From NCBI GenBank assembly GCA_007132965.1, contig SLNQ01000172.1:1-57919 (forward strand): DNA of 57,919 bases, in the 5' to 3' direction. A model generated the notes under the pieces. It saw only the letters and a program-made list of their open reading frames with translations, was not told the DNA's origin and did no database searches. The DNA is from Gemmatimonadota bacterium (GTDB lineage Bacteria > Gemmatimonadota > Gemmatimonadetes > Longimicrobiales > Gaopeijiaceae). Positions 1-8,258 of the stretch are shown here, piece after piece (the first letter of the stretch is position 1; every line of letters begins with the position of its first letter). The position numbers and the translations under genes were made by a program.

Positions 1-906
1 AACTCCATGGACACCCGGGTGCCCATGCACCTGCGTCCGCCGTCCACATCCCGGGGCGAGGAGTCCATGTTTCCGGAGGACCTGGACCTGTATCTCCACA
101 TGGACTCGGTGGGGATGAGCATCACCGGGTATCCCTGGGCCGGAGACGTCTACTACGACTACGCCACCCGGGGCAGCCGGGAGACGGGCAACCCCCTCTT
201 CGGCCACGGCCCCGACTTCGGCTACTTCTACTACGGCTCCATCTGGTACGGAGACGAGCTCTGGGACGGTGGCCAGGTGGAGGACCTGAACAACGATGGG
301 GAGATCGACGAGCTGGACCAGCTCATCTGGTCCGACAGCGTGACGGGCGGACGAGCCTTCAAGGACTGGACGGCCTTCGACCACCCCACCCTTGGCGAGG
401 TGGAGATCGGGGGCTGGCACCCCAAGTTCTTCTCCCGCAACGGTCCCCCCGAGGTGCTGGAAAAGTGGGCGGCAAACCAGGCGCTCTTCAACCTCTACTT
501 GGCGCCGAGCCTGCCCGACCTGCAGGTGGACGCCCCCCGGGTGGAGCGGATTGCCGCGGAGGCCGACAGCACCACCTGGGAGGTGCGGATCCCGGTGCGC
601 AACGACGCCTTCCTGCCCACCGCCCTCCGCCAGGCCGAGCGGGTCAAGATCGTGCGACCCGACCGGGTAGTCCTCTCACTGGAGGGGCTCGAGACCGGCG
701 GCCCGAACCCCGAGGCGCGATTTGTCGAACCCTCGGGGCCCTCGTTCCAGATGGAGCGCCACATCCAGGGCCGTGAGACGGTGGAGGCGGTCTTCACCAT
801 CCGGACGTACGGCGAGGTGGACAGCCTCGAAGCCAGCTACACCGTGCTCTCGACCCGCGGCGGGGTCGTTCGCGGCGAGGTCAGCTCGGTGGCCGGAGGC
901 GGATAG
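1..906 (+). CDS. M14 family zinc carboxypeptidase-like protein, C-terminal part (5' truncated by window edge)
   Basis: ORF open from the window start to TAG at 904-906; C-terminal region with SITGYPWAGDVYYDYATRG, FGHGPDFGYFYYG and HPTLGEVEIGGWHPKFF resembles large secreted M14 peptidases. Confidence 0.65.
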   Translation, partial: NSMDTRVPMHLRPPSTSRGEESMFPEDLDLYLHMDSVGMSITGYPWAGDVYYDYATRGSRETGNPLFGHGPDFGYFYYGSIWYGDELWDGGQVEDLNNDGEIDELDQLIWSDSVTGGRAFKDWTAFDHPTLGEVEIGGWHPKFFSRNGPPEVLEKWAANQALFNLYLAPSLPDLQVDAPRVERIAAEADSTTWEVRIPVRNDAFLPTALRQAERVKIVRPDRVVLSLEGLETGGPNPEARFVEPSGPSFQMERHIQGRETVEAVFTIRTYGEVDSLEASYTVLSTRGGVVRGEVSSVAGGG

Positions 907-2233
907 CAGGAAACGCCGCGCCAGGCGGAGGGACCGTCTGGTGTGGCGGAATCGTGTCCGGCGGCGGAATCGTGTCCGGTAGCGAAATCGTATCCGGAGG
1001 CGGTACGGTGTCCGGAGGCGGTACGGTGTCCGGTGGCACTTCCTCCGGCTCCTCAGGGGGCACGGGGCCCTCCACCTCCATCTCGCCGCCACCACCCGGC
1101 ACGTCGTTCAGGTTCACGATGCCCTCCACCACCACGGTGTAGGTGACCTCGGGCTCCAGGGGGCTGTCCAGAATGGCTACGATCTCGAACTCCGGGAGCA
1201 GCTCCTGGGGCTCGGGTGCGGGCTCGGGGGGCGGAGGCGGAGGATCTTCCTCGTCAGGGGGGTCGTCGCCCTCCACCTCTTCGCGCTCCCGGGCCTCCAG
1301 CAGGGCCTCCCACTCGTGCAGGTGCAGGAGCTCGGCCACCTCCGGGGCCGGCTCGCCGTCCTCCCGGCTGAGCCGCACCCCTACGCCCTCCAGGGAGCGC
1401 TCGGGATCCAGTGGGTCGTCGAAGCCGAGGCGCAGCGTCATGGAATCCACCGCCTGCACGTCGTCCAGGATCGCCGGTGTGGTGTCGGGAAGCAGGAGCG
1501 CCAACTCGGTGACGATGAGGGTGTCGCCCCGGGCCAGCTCCACGTCGATGGAGTCCTGGGGTTCGGCGAAGTCGGGCTCGCGGTTCCGGTTCAGGTCCTC
1601 GTATGCCTTGATCCGGTAGCGATCCGCCGGCAGGAAGGGGAAGGTGAAGATCCCGGTGGAATCCGTCACCGTGGAGTGGGTGGGTCCCTCGTCCAGGGGC
1701 ACGGCGTCGACCCGGGCGCCCTCCACCTCCTGGCCGGTCAGGCGGTCGGTGATCAGCCCGCCCAGCACGTTGGGCTCGAACTCGGGGCCCGTAGAGAAGA
1801 AGAGGTCGTAGGGGCCGTCCAGCGGATTCTGCCAGAGGTCCCTGATGGTGGGCAGGAGGGTGATGCGGTAGATGGTCCTCTCCCGGAAGCCCCCCTCCAT
1901 CTCCACCCGCACTCCGTGGCGCCGATGCTCGACGCTCACCTCGCCGGTGCGGGGCGAGACCACCACTCCGTCCCGGAGCTGGCCCGTGGTGGGCCGCTCG
2001 CTGGGCCGTCGATCAAACTCGAAGCTCACCCGGCCGTCGAAGGGCTCAAGCACGGCGAAGGTGTCCGGCGAGGTGCTCACCACCTGCATGGGCGTCTCGG
2101 GCACGGGCCCGCCCTCGGGAGAGGCGGTCCGGGCGCAGGCCGCGACGGCGAGCCCCAGCAGCAGGGCCGCCCCCAGCAGCCCGGCCACAGGCGCCGGGGT
2201 TCGTGCTCCTGCCAGCAGCGATCCTTCGGCCAT
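881..2233 (-). CDS. Lipoprotein with bacterial Ig-like (SbsA/Big_5-type) domain and Pro-rich repeat tail
   Basis: Signal peptide with lipobox LAVAAC; N-terminal PVSTSPDTFAVLEPFDGRVSFEFDRRP...RTIYRITLLPTIRDL typical of Ig-like domain lipoproteins; C-terminal PPDTVP/PPDTIP repeats. Confidence 0.65.
   Translation of the reverse strand: MAEGSLLAGARTPAPVAGLLGAALLLGLAVAACARTASPEGGPVPETPMQVVSTSPDTFAVLEPFDGRVSFEFDRRPSERPTTGQLRDGVVVSPRTGEVSVEHRRHGVRVEMEGGFRERTIYRITLLPTIRDLWQNPLDGPYDLFFSTGPEFEPNVLGGLITDRLTGQEVEGARVDAVPLDEGPTHSTVTDSTGIFTFPFLPADRYRIKAYEDLNRNREPDFAEPQDSIDVELARGDTLIVTELALLLPDTTPAILDDVQAVDSMTLRLGFDDPLDPERSLEGVGVRLSREDGEPAPEVAELLHLHEWEALLEAREREEVEGDDPPDEEDPPPPPPEPAPEPQELLPEFEIVAILDSPLEPEVTYTVVVEGIVNLNDVPGGGGEMEVEGPVPPEEPEEVPPDTVPPPDTVPPPDTISLPDTIPPPDTIPPHQTVPPPGAAFPAIRLRPPS
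948..1037. repeat. 18-bp in-frame tandem repeat (5 units) encoding PPDT(V/I)P-type hexapeptides
   Basis: Units at 948, 966, 984, 1002 and 1020, e.g. ggaatcgtgtccggcggc / ggtacggtgtccggaggc. Confidence 0.85.
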
Positions 2234-5004
2234 CAGGCGCCCTCCAGGAGGTTAAGCTTCTCCTGCAACTTGTCGCGCTGATCCTGGAAGGTGGCCTCCT
2301 TGTCCCGCTCCTTCTGCACCACCTCGTCGGGGGCGCGGGTCACGAAGTTCTCGTTGGCCAGCTTCTTCCGGGCGCCGGCGAGCTGCTCCTCCAGGCGCCC
2401 GATCTCCTTCTGGAGCCGTTCACGCTCATGGTCCAGGTCCACCAGCCCCTCCAGGGGAAGGAAGACCTCAGTTCCGTTCTGGAGGACGGCGGTGGCGCCC
2501 ACCCCCCGGCCGTCGGTGGCGCCGAACTCCAGGGCCTGGATCCGAGCCAGCTGTTCCAGGCGGGTCCGTGCCGCCTCCAAAGAGACCCGGAAGCCCTCCG
2601 GCGCACCCTCCAGCACCAGCGACACCGGGGTGCCCTCTCCCACCCCGTACTCCTTCCGCAGGCTCCGGACGGCCGTCACCAGCTCCTTGAAGTGGGCCAT
2701 GGCCTCCTCGGCCTCCGGGTCGCGGTGTGCCGGATCGGGCTGGGGCCACGGAGCAACCAGGAGGCTCTCGGGTCGCTCGCCGGGCTCTGCCGGCCAGGGG
2801 ATCCGGTCCCAGAGGTGTTCGGTCACGAAGGGCACCAGGGGATGCAGGAGCCGGAGGATGCCGTCGAAGGCGTGCACCAGCACCGCCCGAGCCGCCTCCC
2901 GCGAATCGTCCCCGGCATCAGCCCGGAGCCGCCCCTTCACCATCTCCAGGTACCAGTCGGCGAAGTCGCCCCAGAAGAAGTGGTGCGCCCGCTCCACGGC
3001 CTCGTGGATCCGGAAGCGCTCCAGCGCCCGGGTCATCTCCTCGGCGGTGGCCGAGAGGCGGGAGAGGATCCAGCGGTCCTCGTCCTCCATGGCGTCCCGC
3101 ACCGCACCTGCCGGCCGCACCGGCTCCTCGCCCACGCTCATGAGGGTGAAGCGGCCGGCGTTCCAGAGCTTGTTGGCGAAGTTGCGGCCCGGGGCGAACG
3201 CCGCCTCCAGGTCCTCGTGGTCCAGATGGATGTCGGTGCCCACCCCGCACATGCTGAGGACCGTGTAACGGAGGGCGTCGGCGCCGAAGCGCTCCACCAC
3301 CTCCATGGGGTCGATCCCATTGCCCAGCGACTTGGACATCTTGCGGCCCTGGGCGTCGCGGACGGTGCCGTGGAGGAACACGTCCCGAAAGGGGGGCTCG
3401 CCCTGGAACTCGTAGCCGGCCATGATCATCCTGGCCACCCAGAAGAACAGGATCTCCGGGGCCGTCACCAGGGTGTGGCCCGGGTAGAAGGCCTCCAGGT
3501 CGTCGGTCTCCTCGGGCCACCCGAAGACGGAGAAGGGCCAGAGCCACGAACTGAACCAGGTGTCCAACACGTCGGGGTCCTGCTGGATCTCGGCACTCCC
3601 GCAGCGGGCGCACTCCGTGGGGTCGGTGCGGGCCACCATGACCTCGTCGCACTCCTCGGCCCGGCAGTACCACACCGGAATCCGGTGGCCCCACCAGAGC
3701 TGTCGCGAGATGCACCAGTCCCGGATGTTCTCGAGCCACTCCTCGTACACCTTCGTCCAACGCTGCGGGTGGAAGCGGATGGTGCCGTCGCGGGAGGCGG
3801 CCAGCGCCGGCCGGGCCAGGGGCTCCATCCGGACGAACCACTGGTCCGACAGGCGGGGCTCCACCACGGTGTCGCACCGGTAGCAGCGGGGCACCGAGTG
3901 GCGGTGCGGCTCGTCGCCGGCGGAAAGCCCTTCCTCGGCCAGCGCCTGCACCACCGCCTTGCGGGCCTCGAAGCGGTCGATTCCGCGGAATCGCTCCGGG
4001 ACGGCGTCGTTCGTGGCGGCCTGGGCGGTGAGAATGTTCAGCACCTCCAGTCCGGTCCGCCGGGCGATCTCGAAGTCGTTGGGGTCGTGGGCCGGAGTGA
4101 CCTTCACCATCCCGGTGCCGAACTCAGGGTCCACCCACTCGTCGGCTACGATGGGAATGGTGCGGCCCGCCAGGGGGAGCTCCACCTCGCTGCCCACCAG
4201 GGCGGCGTAGCGCTCGTCGTCGGGGTGTACCGCCACCCCGGTGTCGCCCAACATGGTCTCGGGTCGGGTGGTCGAGACGGTGAGGTACCACCGGCCGTCG
4301 TCCATGCGGCCCAGCGCCTCCGCCCCGGCCGCCCGGGCCCGGGCGGCGGCGTGCCAGGCCGATTCGGGCAGGGGGTAGCGGATGTGGTGGAGCCGGCCTT
4401 CCACTTCGGTTCCCTCGGCCTCCTCGTTGGAGAGCGCGGTGCCGCAGCGGGGACACCAGTTGATGATGTACTCGCCCCGGTAGATGAGGTCCTTCTCGTA
4501 GAGGCGCACGAAGACCTCCCGCACCGCCCGGGAGAGCTCCGGATCCAGGGTGAAGCGGGTCCGCTCCCAGTCGCACGAGGCGCCGATGGCCTGGAGCTGC
4601 TCCAGGATCGTGCCGCCGGTGTCGTCCACGAAGCTCCGGACCTCGTCCAGGAAGGCCTCGCGGCCCATGTCAAACCGGGTCCGGTCGCTCTCGGCGGCCA
4701 CCTTCCGCTCCACCACGTTCTGTGTTGCGATCCCGGCGTGGTCGGTCCCGGGCACCCAGACGGCGGCCCGCCCCTGCATGCGGCGCCACCGGATGAGCAC
4801 GTCCTGCACCGTGTTGTTCAGGCCGTGGCCCATGTGCAGGACCGCCGTCACGTTGGGCGGCGGGATCACGATGACGTACGGGTCCCGGCCCTCCTCCAGG
4901 ACCCGGCTCGCGGGCACGTGAAAGCGCCCGGCGTCCAGGGCTCGCCGGTAGAGGGGTCCTTCGATGGCTTCAGGATCGAGTCTCGGGGGGAGGGCGTCGG
5001 CCAC
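2233..5004 (-). CDS. valS: Valyl-tRNA synthetase
   Basis: 923 aa; PPPNVTAVLHMGHGLNNT (HIGH-type), GRKMSKSLGN (KMSKS), C-terminal coiled coil. Confidence 0.97.
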   Translation of the reverse strand: MADALPPRLDPEAIEGPLYRRALDAGRFHVPASRVLEEGRDPYVIVIPPPNVTAVLHMGHGLNNTVQDVLIRWRRMQGRAAVWVPGTDHAGIATQNVVERKVAAESDRTRFDMGREAFLDEVRSFVDDTGGTILEQLQAIGASCDWERTRFTLDPELSRAVREVFVRLYEKDLIYRGEYIINWCPRCGTALSNEEAEGTEVEGRLHHIRYPLPESAWHAAARARAAGAEALGRMDDGRWYLTVSTTRPETMLGDTGVAVHPDDERYAALVGSEVELPLAGRTIPIVADEWVDPEFGTGMVKVTPAHDPNDFEIARRTGLEVLNILTAQAATNDAVPERFRGIDRFEARKAVVQALAEEGLSAGDEPHRHSVPRCYRCDTVVEPRLSDQWFVRMEPLARPALAASRDGTIRFHPQRWTKVYEEWLENIRDWCISRQLWWGHRIPVWYCRAEECDEVMVARTDPTECARCGSAEIQQDPDVLDTWFSSWLWPFSVFGWPEETDDLEAFYPGHTLVTAPEILFFWVARMIMAGYEFQGEPPFRDVFLHGTVRDAQGRKMSKSLGNGIDPMEVVERFGADALRYTVLSMCGVGTDIHLDHEDLEAAFAPGRNFANKLWNAGRFTLMSVGEEPVRPAGAVRDAMEDEDRWILSRLSATAEEMTRALERFRIHEAVERAHHFFWGDFADWYLEMVKGRLRADAGDDSREAARAVLVHAFDGILRLLHPLVPFVTEHLWDRIPWPAEPGERPESLLVAPWPQPDPAHRDPEAEEAMAHFKELVTAVRSLRKEYGVGEGTPVSLVLEGAPEGFRVSLEAARTRLEQLARIQALEFGATDGRGVGATAVLQNGTEVFLPLEGLVDLDHERERLQKEIGRLEEQLAGARKKLANENFVTRAPDEVVQKERDKEATFQDQRDKLQEKLNLLEGA

Positions 5005-5112
5005 GGGTACCTCGGAAACGGGTGGACCGGAGTCGGTGCTCCGGTGGGACGGTTCAGATCGCCCGAAGGTTATTCCGGACGGGGGAGAGCGTCAATGCAG
5101 GCAGGGCGGCCC

Positions 5113-5955
5113 TCATCCGCCTCCACTTCCCCGCTGCCGGTCTCGCTCCTCGTCCATGCGACGACGGATCTCCTGGGCCCGCTCGGCCCAGGTCTCGCGG
5201 ATGGCCTGGGTGGCGGCCCCGCGAATCAGGTCTTCGTAGACCCACTGCCGGTGCGCTGCCGTGCTCCCCGGCGCTACGGGGACGTCGAAGCTGAAGGGCA
5301 GGGGCACCGAGTAGTCACCCAGATGGAGCTGGCCGGAGGAGATCCCCCAGCGACGCCCCTCGCTGTCGGTGACCGTCCAGTCCCGTGCCCGCTCGGCCAT
5401 GGCGGCGGCCACCGCCACCGAGTCGTTCCAGTCCTGCATCATCCCGTAGAGGAGGAGCTGGGCTTTCTCTTCCTCGGTGAGGTCCATGTAGTCGGCGTCC
5501 AGGGGCGCCCAGAGCCGGCCGTCGGGGGTCTGGGGCTGGAGCCGCTCGGCGATGTGACGACGTTCCTCGTCGGTCTCCACCTCCACGGGGTCGTCGGCCA
5601 CGGGATCGTCGATCGGATCGTCCACCGGATCGTCGGGGGGAGGTGCCACGGGGGTCGGGATCACCGGGTCGTCAGGGAGCTCCTCGGGCTCCTCCTCCGG
5701 CTCGGGGTCGTCCAGGAGCTCCTGGAAGGCGATGACCTCCATGCCCCGTTCCACCAGCTCCGGGTCGTCGTCGGGGACCGGGTCGGTGGGCGGCGGCAGC
5801 CGGTCCATGAGAATCGGATACACGGCCAGGAGCACGGCGTGCAGGGCTATGGAAATCCCGATGCCCCAGGTGAGAGCCCGCCGCTCCCGCCGCGGGGCGC
5901 TGCTCACGTCCGGGGCCGCAGAACCATCGTCGGGGTCGGGGGTGGGAGACGCCAT
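5113..5955 (-). CDS. TonB-like N-terminally anchored periplasmic protein (acidic Pro/Asp linker, no recognisable TonB C-terminal domain)
   Basis: RRERRALTWGIGISIALHAVLLAVYPIL single TM followed by D/E/P-rich linker DDPVDDPIDDPVADDP. Confidence 0.55.
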   Translation of the reverse strand: MASPTPDPDDGSAAPDVSSAPRRERRALTWGIGISIALHAVLLAVYPILMDRLPPPTDPVPDDDPELVERGMEVIAFQELLDDPEPEEEPEELPDDPVIPTPVAPPPDDPVDDPIDDPVADDPVEVETDEERRHIAERLQPQTPDGRLWAPLDADYMDLTEEEKAQLLLYGMMQDWNDSVAVAAAMAERARDWTVTDSEGRRWGISSGQLHLGDYSVPLPFSFDVPVAPGSTAAHRQWVYEDLIRGAATQAIRETWAERAQEIRRRMDEERDRQRGSGGG

Positions 5956-6107
5956 CGTTTTTAGAACACCCCTTGCCGGGGACCGGTTCCGGTTCTCAAC
6001 GGGAATACAGGGACAACGGGCATGGTGTCCGCAGTCCGGCGGAAGCGGAGGTGCTGCCGCTGTTGGTCCGCCCGGCGGGGGTTCCCCCTCCCGGTCCCTT
6101 CACACCG

Positions 6108-7283
6108 CTACACCAGCTCCGCCAGCCGAACGGCGCCCTCCCGAAGGCGCTCCTCGGAGGTGGTGAGGGCCACCCGGAAGAAGCCCTCGCCCCCTTCACC
6201 CAGCCCCGCACCCGGCAACACGATGACCCCGCGCTCATCCACGGCCCGGCGGGCGAAGGCCCGGGAGTCGCCGTCGCCCGGCACGGGAATCCAGAGGTAC
6301 ATGGTGGCCCGGGGCGCCTCCACGTGGAATCCGGCGTCCCGGAGCGCCTCCACCGCCGCGTCCCGGCGTCGGCGGAAGACGGCCACATTCTGCGGCACCC
6401 ACTCGCTCCACGACTCCAGGGCTCCGATTCCCCCCGCCTGCACCGCCAGGAAGACGCCGGTGTCCACGAAGGTCTTCACCCGGGCGAGGGTGGCGATGAT
6501 CCCGGCATGTCCCGCCACCCAGCCCAGGCGCCATCCGGTCATGTTGTAGGTCTTGGAGAGGGAGTGGAACTCCACCGCCACCTCCCGGGCTCCCTCCAGC
6601 TCCAGCACGGAGGGCGGCCGGTAGCCATCGAAGGCCACCTCCGAGTAGGCGTGGTCGTGGAGGAGCACGATCTCCCGCTCCCGACAGAAGGCCACCGCCT
6701 CCTCCAGGTACGAGCGAGGCGCCGTGGCCGCCGTGGGGTTGTTGGGATAGTTCAGGATCAGGACCCGGGTTCGCTCCAGGACGTCCTCGGGAACCCGGTG
6801 GAAAGGGAGGAGAAAGTCGTCCTCCGGACGGAGGGGCACCGGGTGCGGGGTGGCCCCGGCCAGCACCGTGCCGCCCCGGTACGCCTGGTAGCCCGGATCC
6901 GGATAGACCGCCACGTCGCCGGGGTTCAGGATGGAGATGAGCAGGTGGGCGATCCCCTCCTTCGAGCCGATGAGGGGCAGGAGCTCGGAGAAGGGGTCGA
7001 GGCCGACCCCGAAGCGGCGCTCCATCCAGGCGGCCACCGCCTCCCGGAAGTCCGGGAGCCCCAGTTGGAAGGGGTAGCGGGAGAAGGAGGGGTCCCCCAC
7101 CGCGCTCCGGAGCCGCTCCACCGCCACCGGCGGAGGCGTCAGGTCCGCGTCGCCCGCCCCCAGGTCGATGACGTCGACGCCCTCCCGCTCCAGCTCTCGG
7201 CGGCGCTCTGCGATGCCGGCCATGGGATACCCGGGCAGGGAGTCCAGGGCCCGGGACCGGGGAGGAAAGGGGCCCTCGCTCAC
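6108..7283 (-). CDS. Class I/II PLP-dependent aminotransferase (LL-diaminopimelate aminotransferase-like)
   Basis: DLGAGDADLTPPP, NYPNNPTAA, HSLSKTYNMTGWRLGW (PLP lysine). Confidence 0.85.
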   Translation of the reverse strand: MSEGPFPPRSRALDSLPGYPMAGIAERRRELEREGVDVIDLGAGDADLTPPPVAVERLRSAVGDPSFSRYPFQLGLPDFREAVAAWMERRFGVGLDPFSELLPLIGSKEGIAHLLISILNPGDVAVYPDPGYQAYRGGTVLAGATPHPVPLRPEDDFLLPFHRVPEDVLERTRVLILNYPNNPTAATAPRSYLEEAVAFCREREIVLLHDHAYSEVAFDGYRPPSVLELEGAREVAVEFHSLSKTYNMTGWRLGWVAGHAGIIATLARVKTFVDTGVFLAVQAGGIGALESWSEWVPQNVAVFRRRRDAAVEALRDAGFHVEAPRATMYLWIPVPGDGDSRAFARRAVDERGVIVLPGAGLGEGGEGFFRVALTTSEERLREGAVRLAELV

Positions 7284-7924
7284 GGAGCGTCGCCTGTGAC
7301 GGGGTTTCGCACCGCCCCCACCCCGGGGATCCTCACCTCCACCTCGTCGCCGGGGGCCAGGGGGCCCACGCCGGCCGGGGTGCCGGTGAGGATCAAGTCT
7401 CCGGGCTCCAGCGTCATGACCCGGGCAATGAAGCCCACCAGCGCCGCCGGCGAGAATGCCATCTGGTGGATGCTGCCCTCCTGGCGGAGCTCGCCGTTCA
7501 CCCGGGTCTCAAGCGCCAGGGCGCTCCGGTCCACTGTGTCCAGGGGGACCGGCTCGCCCATCGGGCAGAAGGTGTCGAAGCCCTTGGCCCGGGCCCACTG
7601 GCCGTCGGAGCGCTGGAGCTCGCGGGCGGTGACGTCGTTGGCCGGCAGGACGTGGGAGAGGGCGGCCCACCCGTCCTCCGGGCTCAGGCCCGCACCCACG
7701 TCTGCGGGGCCGACCCGGCGTCCCACCACGAAGGCCATCTCTCCCTCGAAGTCCACCTGGCCGACCCACGAGGGCCGCACGATGGTCTCGCCGGACGGAC
7801 GGAGGGCCGAGGGGGGCTTCAGAAAGATGAGGGGTTCGTCGGGGACCCGGCCGCCCATCTCCTGGGCGTGAGCCGTGTAGTTGCGTCCCACGCAGACGAT
7901 CTTGGACGGCTGCGGCGTCGCCAC
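7280..7924 (-). CDS. Fumarylacetoacetate hydrolase family protein
   Basis: KIVCVGRNYTAHAQEMG, EGEMAFVVGRR, DLILTGTPAGVGPLAPGDEVEV. Confidence 0.9.
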   Translation of the reverse strand: MATPQPSKIVCVGRNYTAHAQEMGGRVPDEPLIFLKPPSALRPSGETIVRPSWVGQVDFEGEMAFVVGRRVGPADVGAGLSPEDGWAALSHVLPANDVTARELQRSDGQWARAKGFDTFCPMGEPVPLDTVDRSALALETRVNGELRQEGSIHQMAFSPAALVGFIARVMTLEPGDLILTGTPAGVGPLAPGDEVEVRIPGVGAVRNPVTGDAP

Positions 7925-7931
7925 GCCGGGG

Positions 7932-8135
7932 CTACTTCCTCGGTCCCGACGGGCGGTGGCGGAGGGTGCCCACCACGATGACCAGGGTGGCGATCCCCAG
8001 GAGCACGCCGGTGACGGTGTACCAGAAGCCCACGTCGGCCTGGTCGGCCGCCCACCCCACCGATGCCGCCCGGAAGGCCATGAGGGTGAAGATGAGCCAG
8101 ACCGCGCCGGCGGCGAATCCCAGAATTCGAGACAT
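7932..8135 (-). CDS. Small two-TM membrane protein, unknown function
   Basis: 67 aa with two hydrophobic segments; sits in the same-strand run upstream of the FAH gene. Confidence 0.5.
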   Translation of the reverse strand: MSRILGFAAGAVWLIFTLMAFRAASVGWAADQADVGFWYTVTGVLLGIATLVIVVGTLRHRPSGPRK

Positions 8136-8258
8136 GAAGATCAGCTCCGGTGGAGCGTGGCGATTGCGTGATGATCGAAAGGCCGTCGTAATCTACGATG
8201 GCGGCGGGGCGAGGCAAGCCGGGTCGGGCAGGAAGCCCACGGGCCCGACGCGCTGGAT

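Noticed and set aside
2203-5964. 1253-aa plus-strand ORF opposite valS and the TonB-like gene
   Set aside because: His/Gly/Leu/Val-rich low-complexity translation typical of antisense shadow ORFs in GC-rich DNA; the minus strand encodes clear valS.
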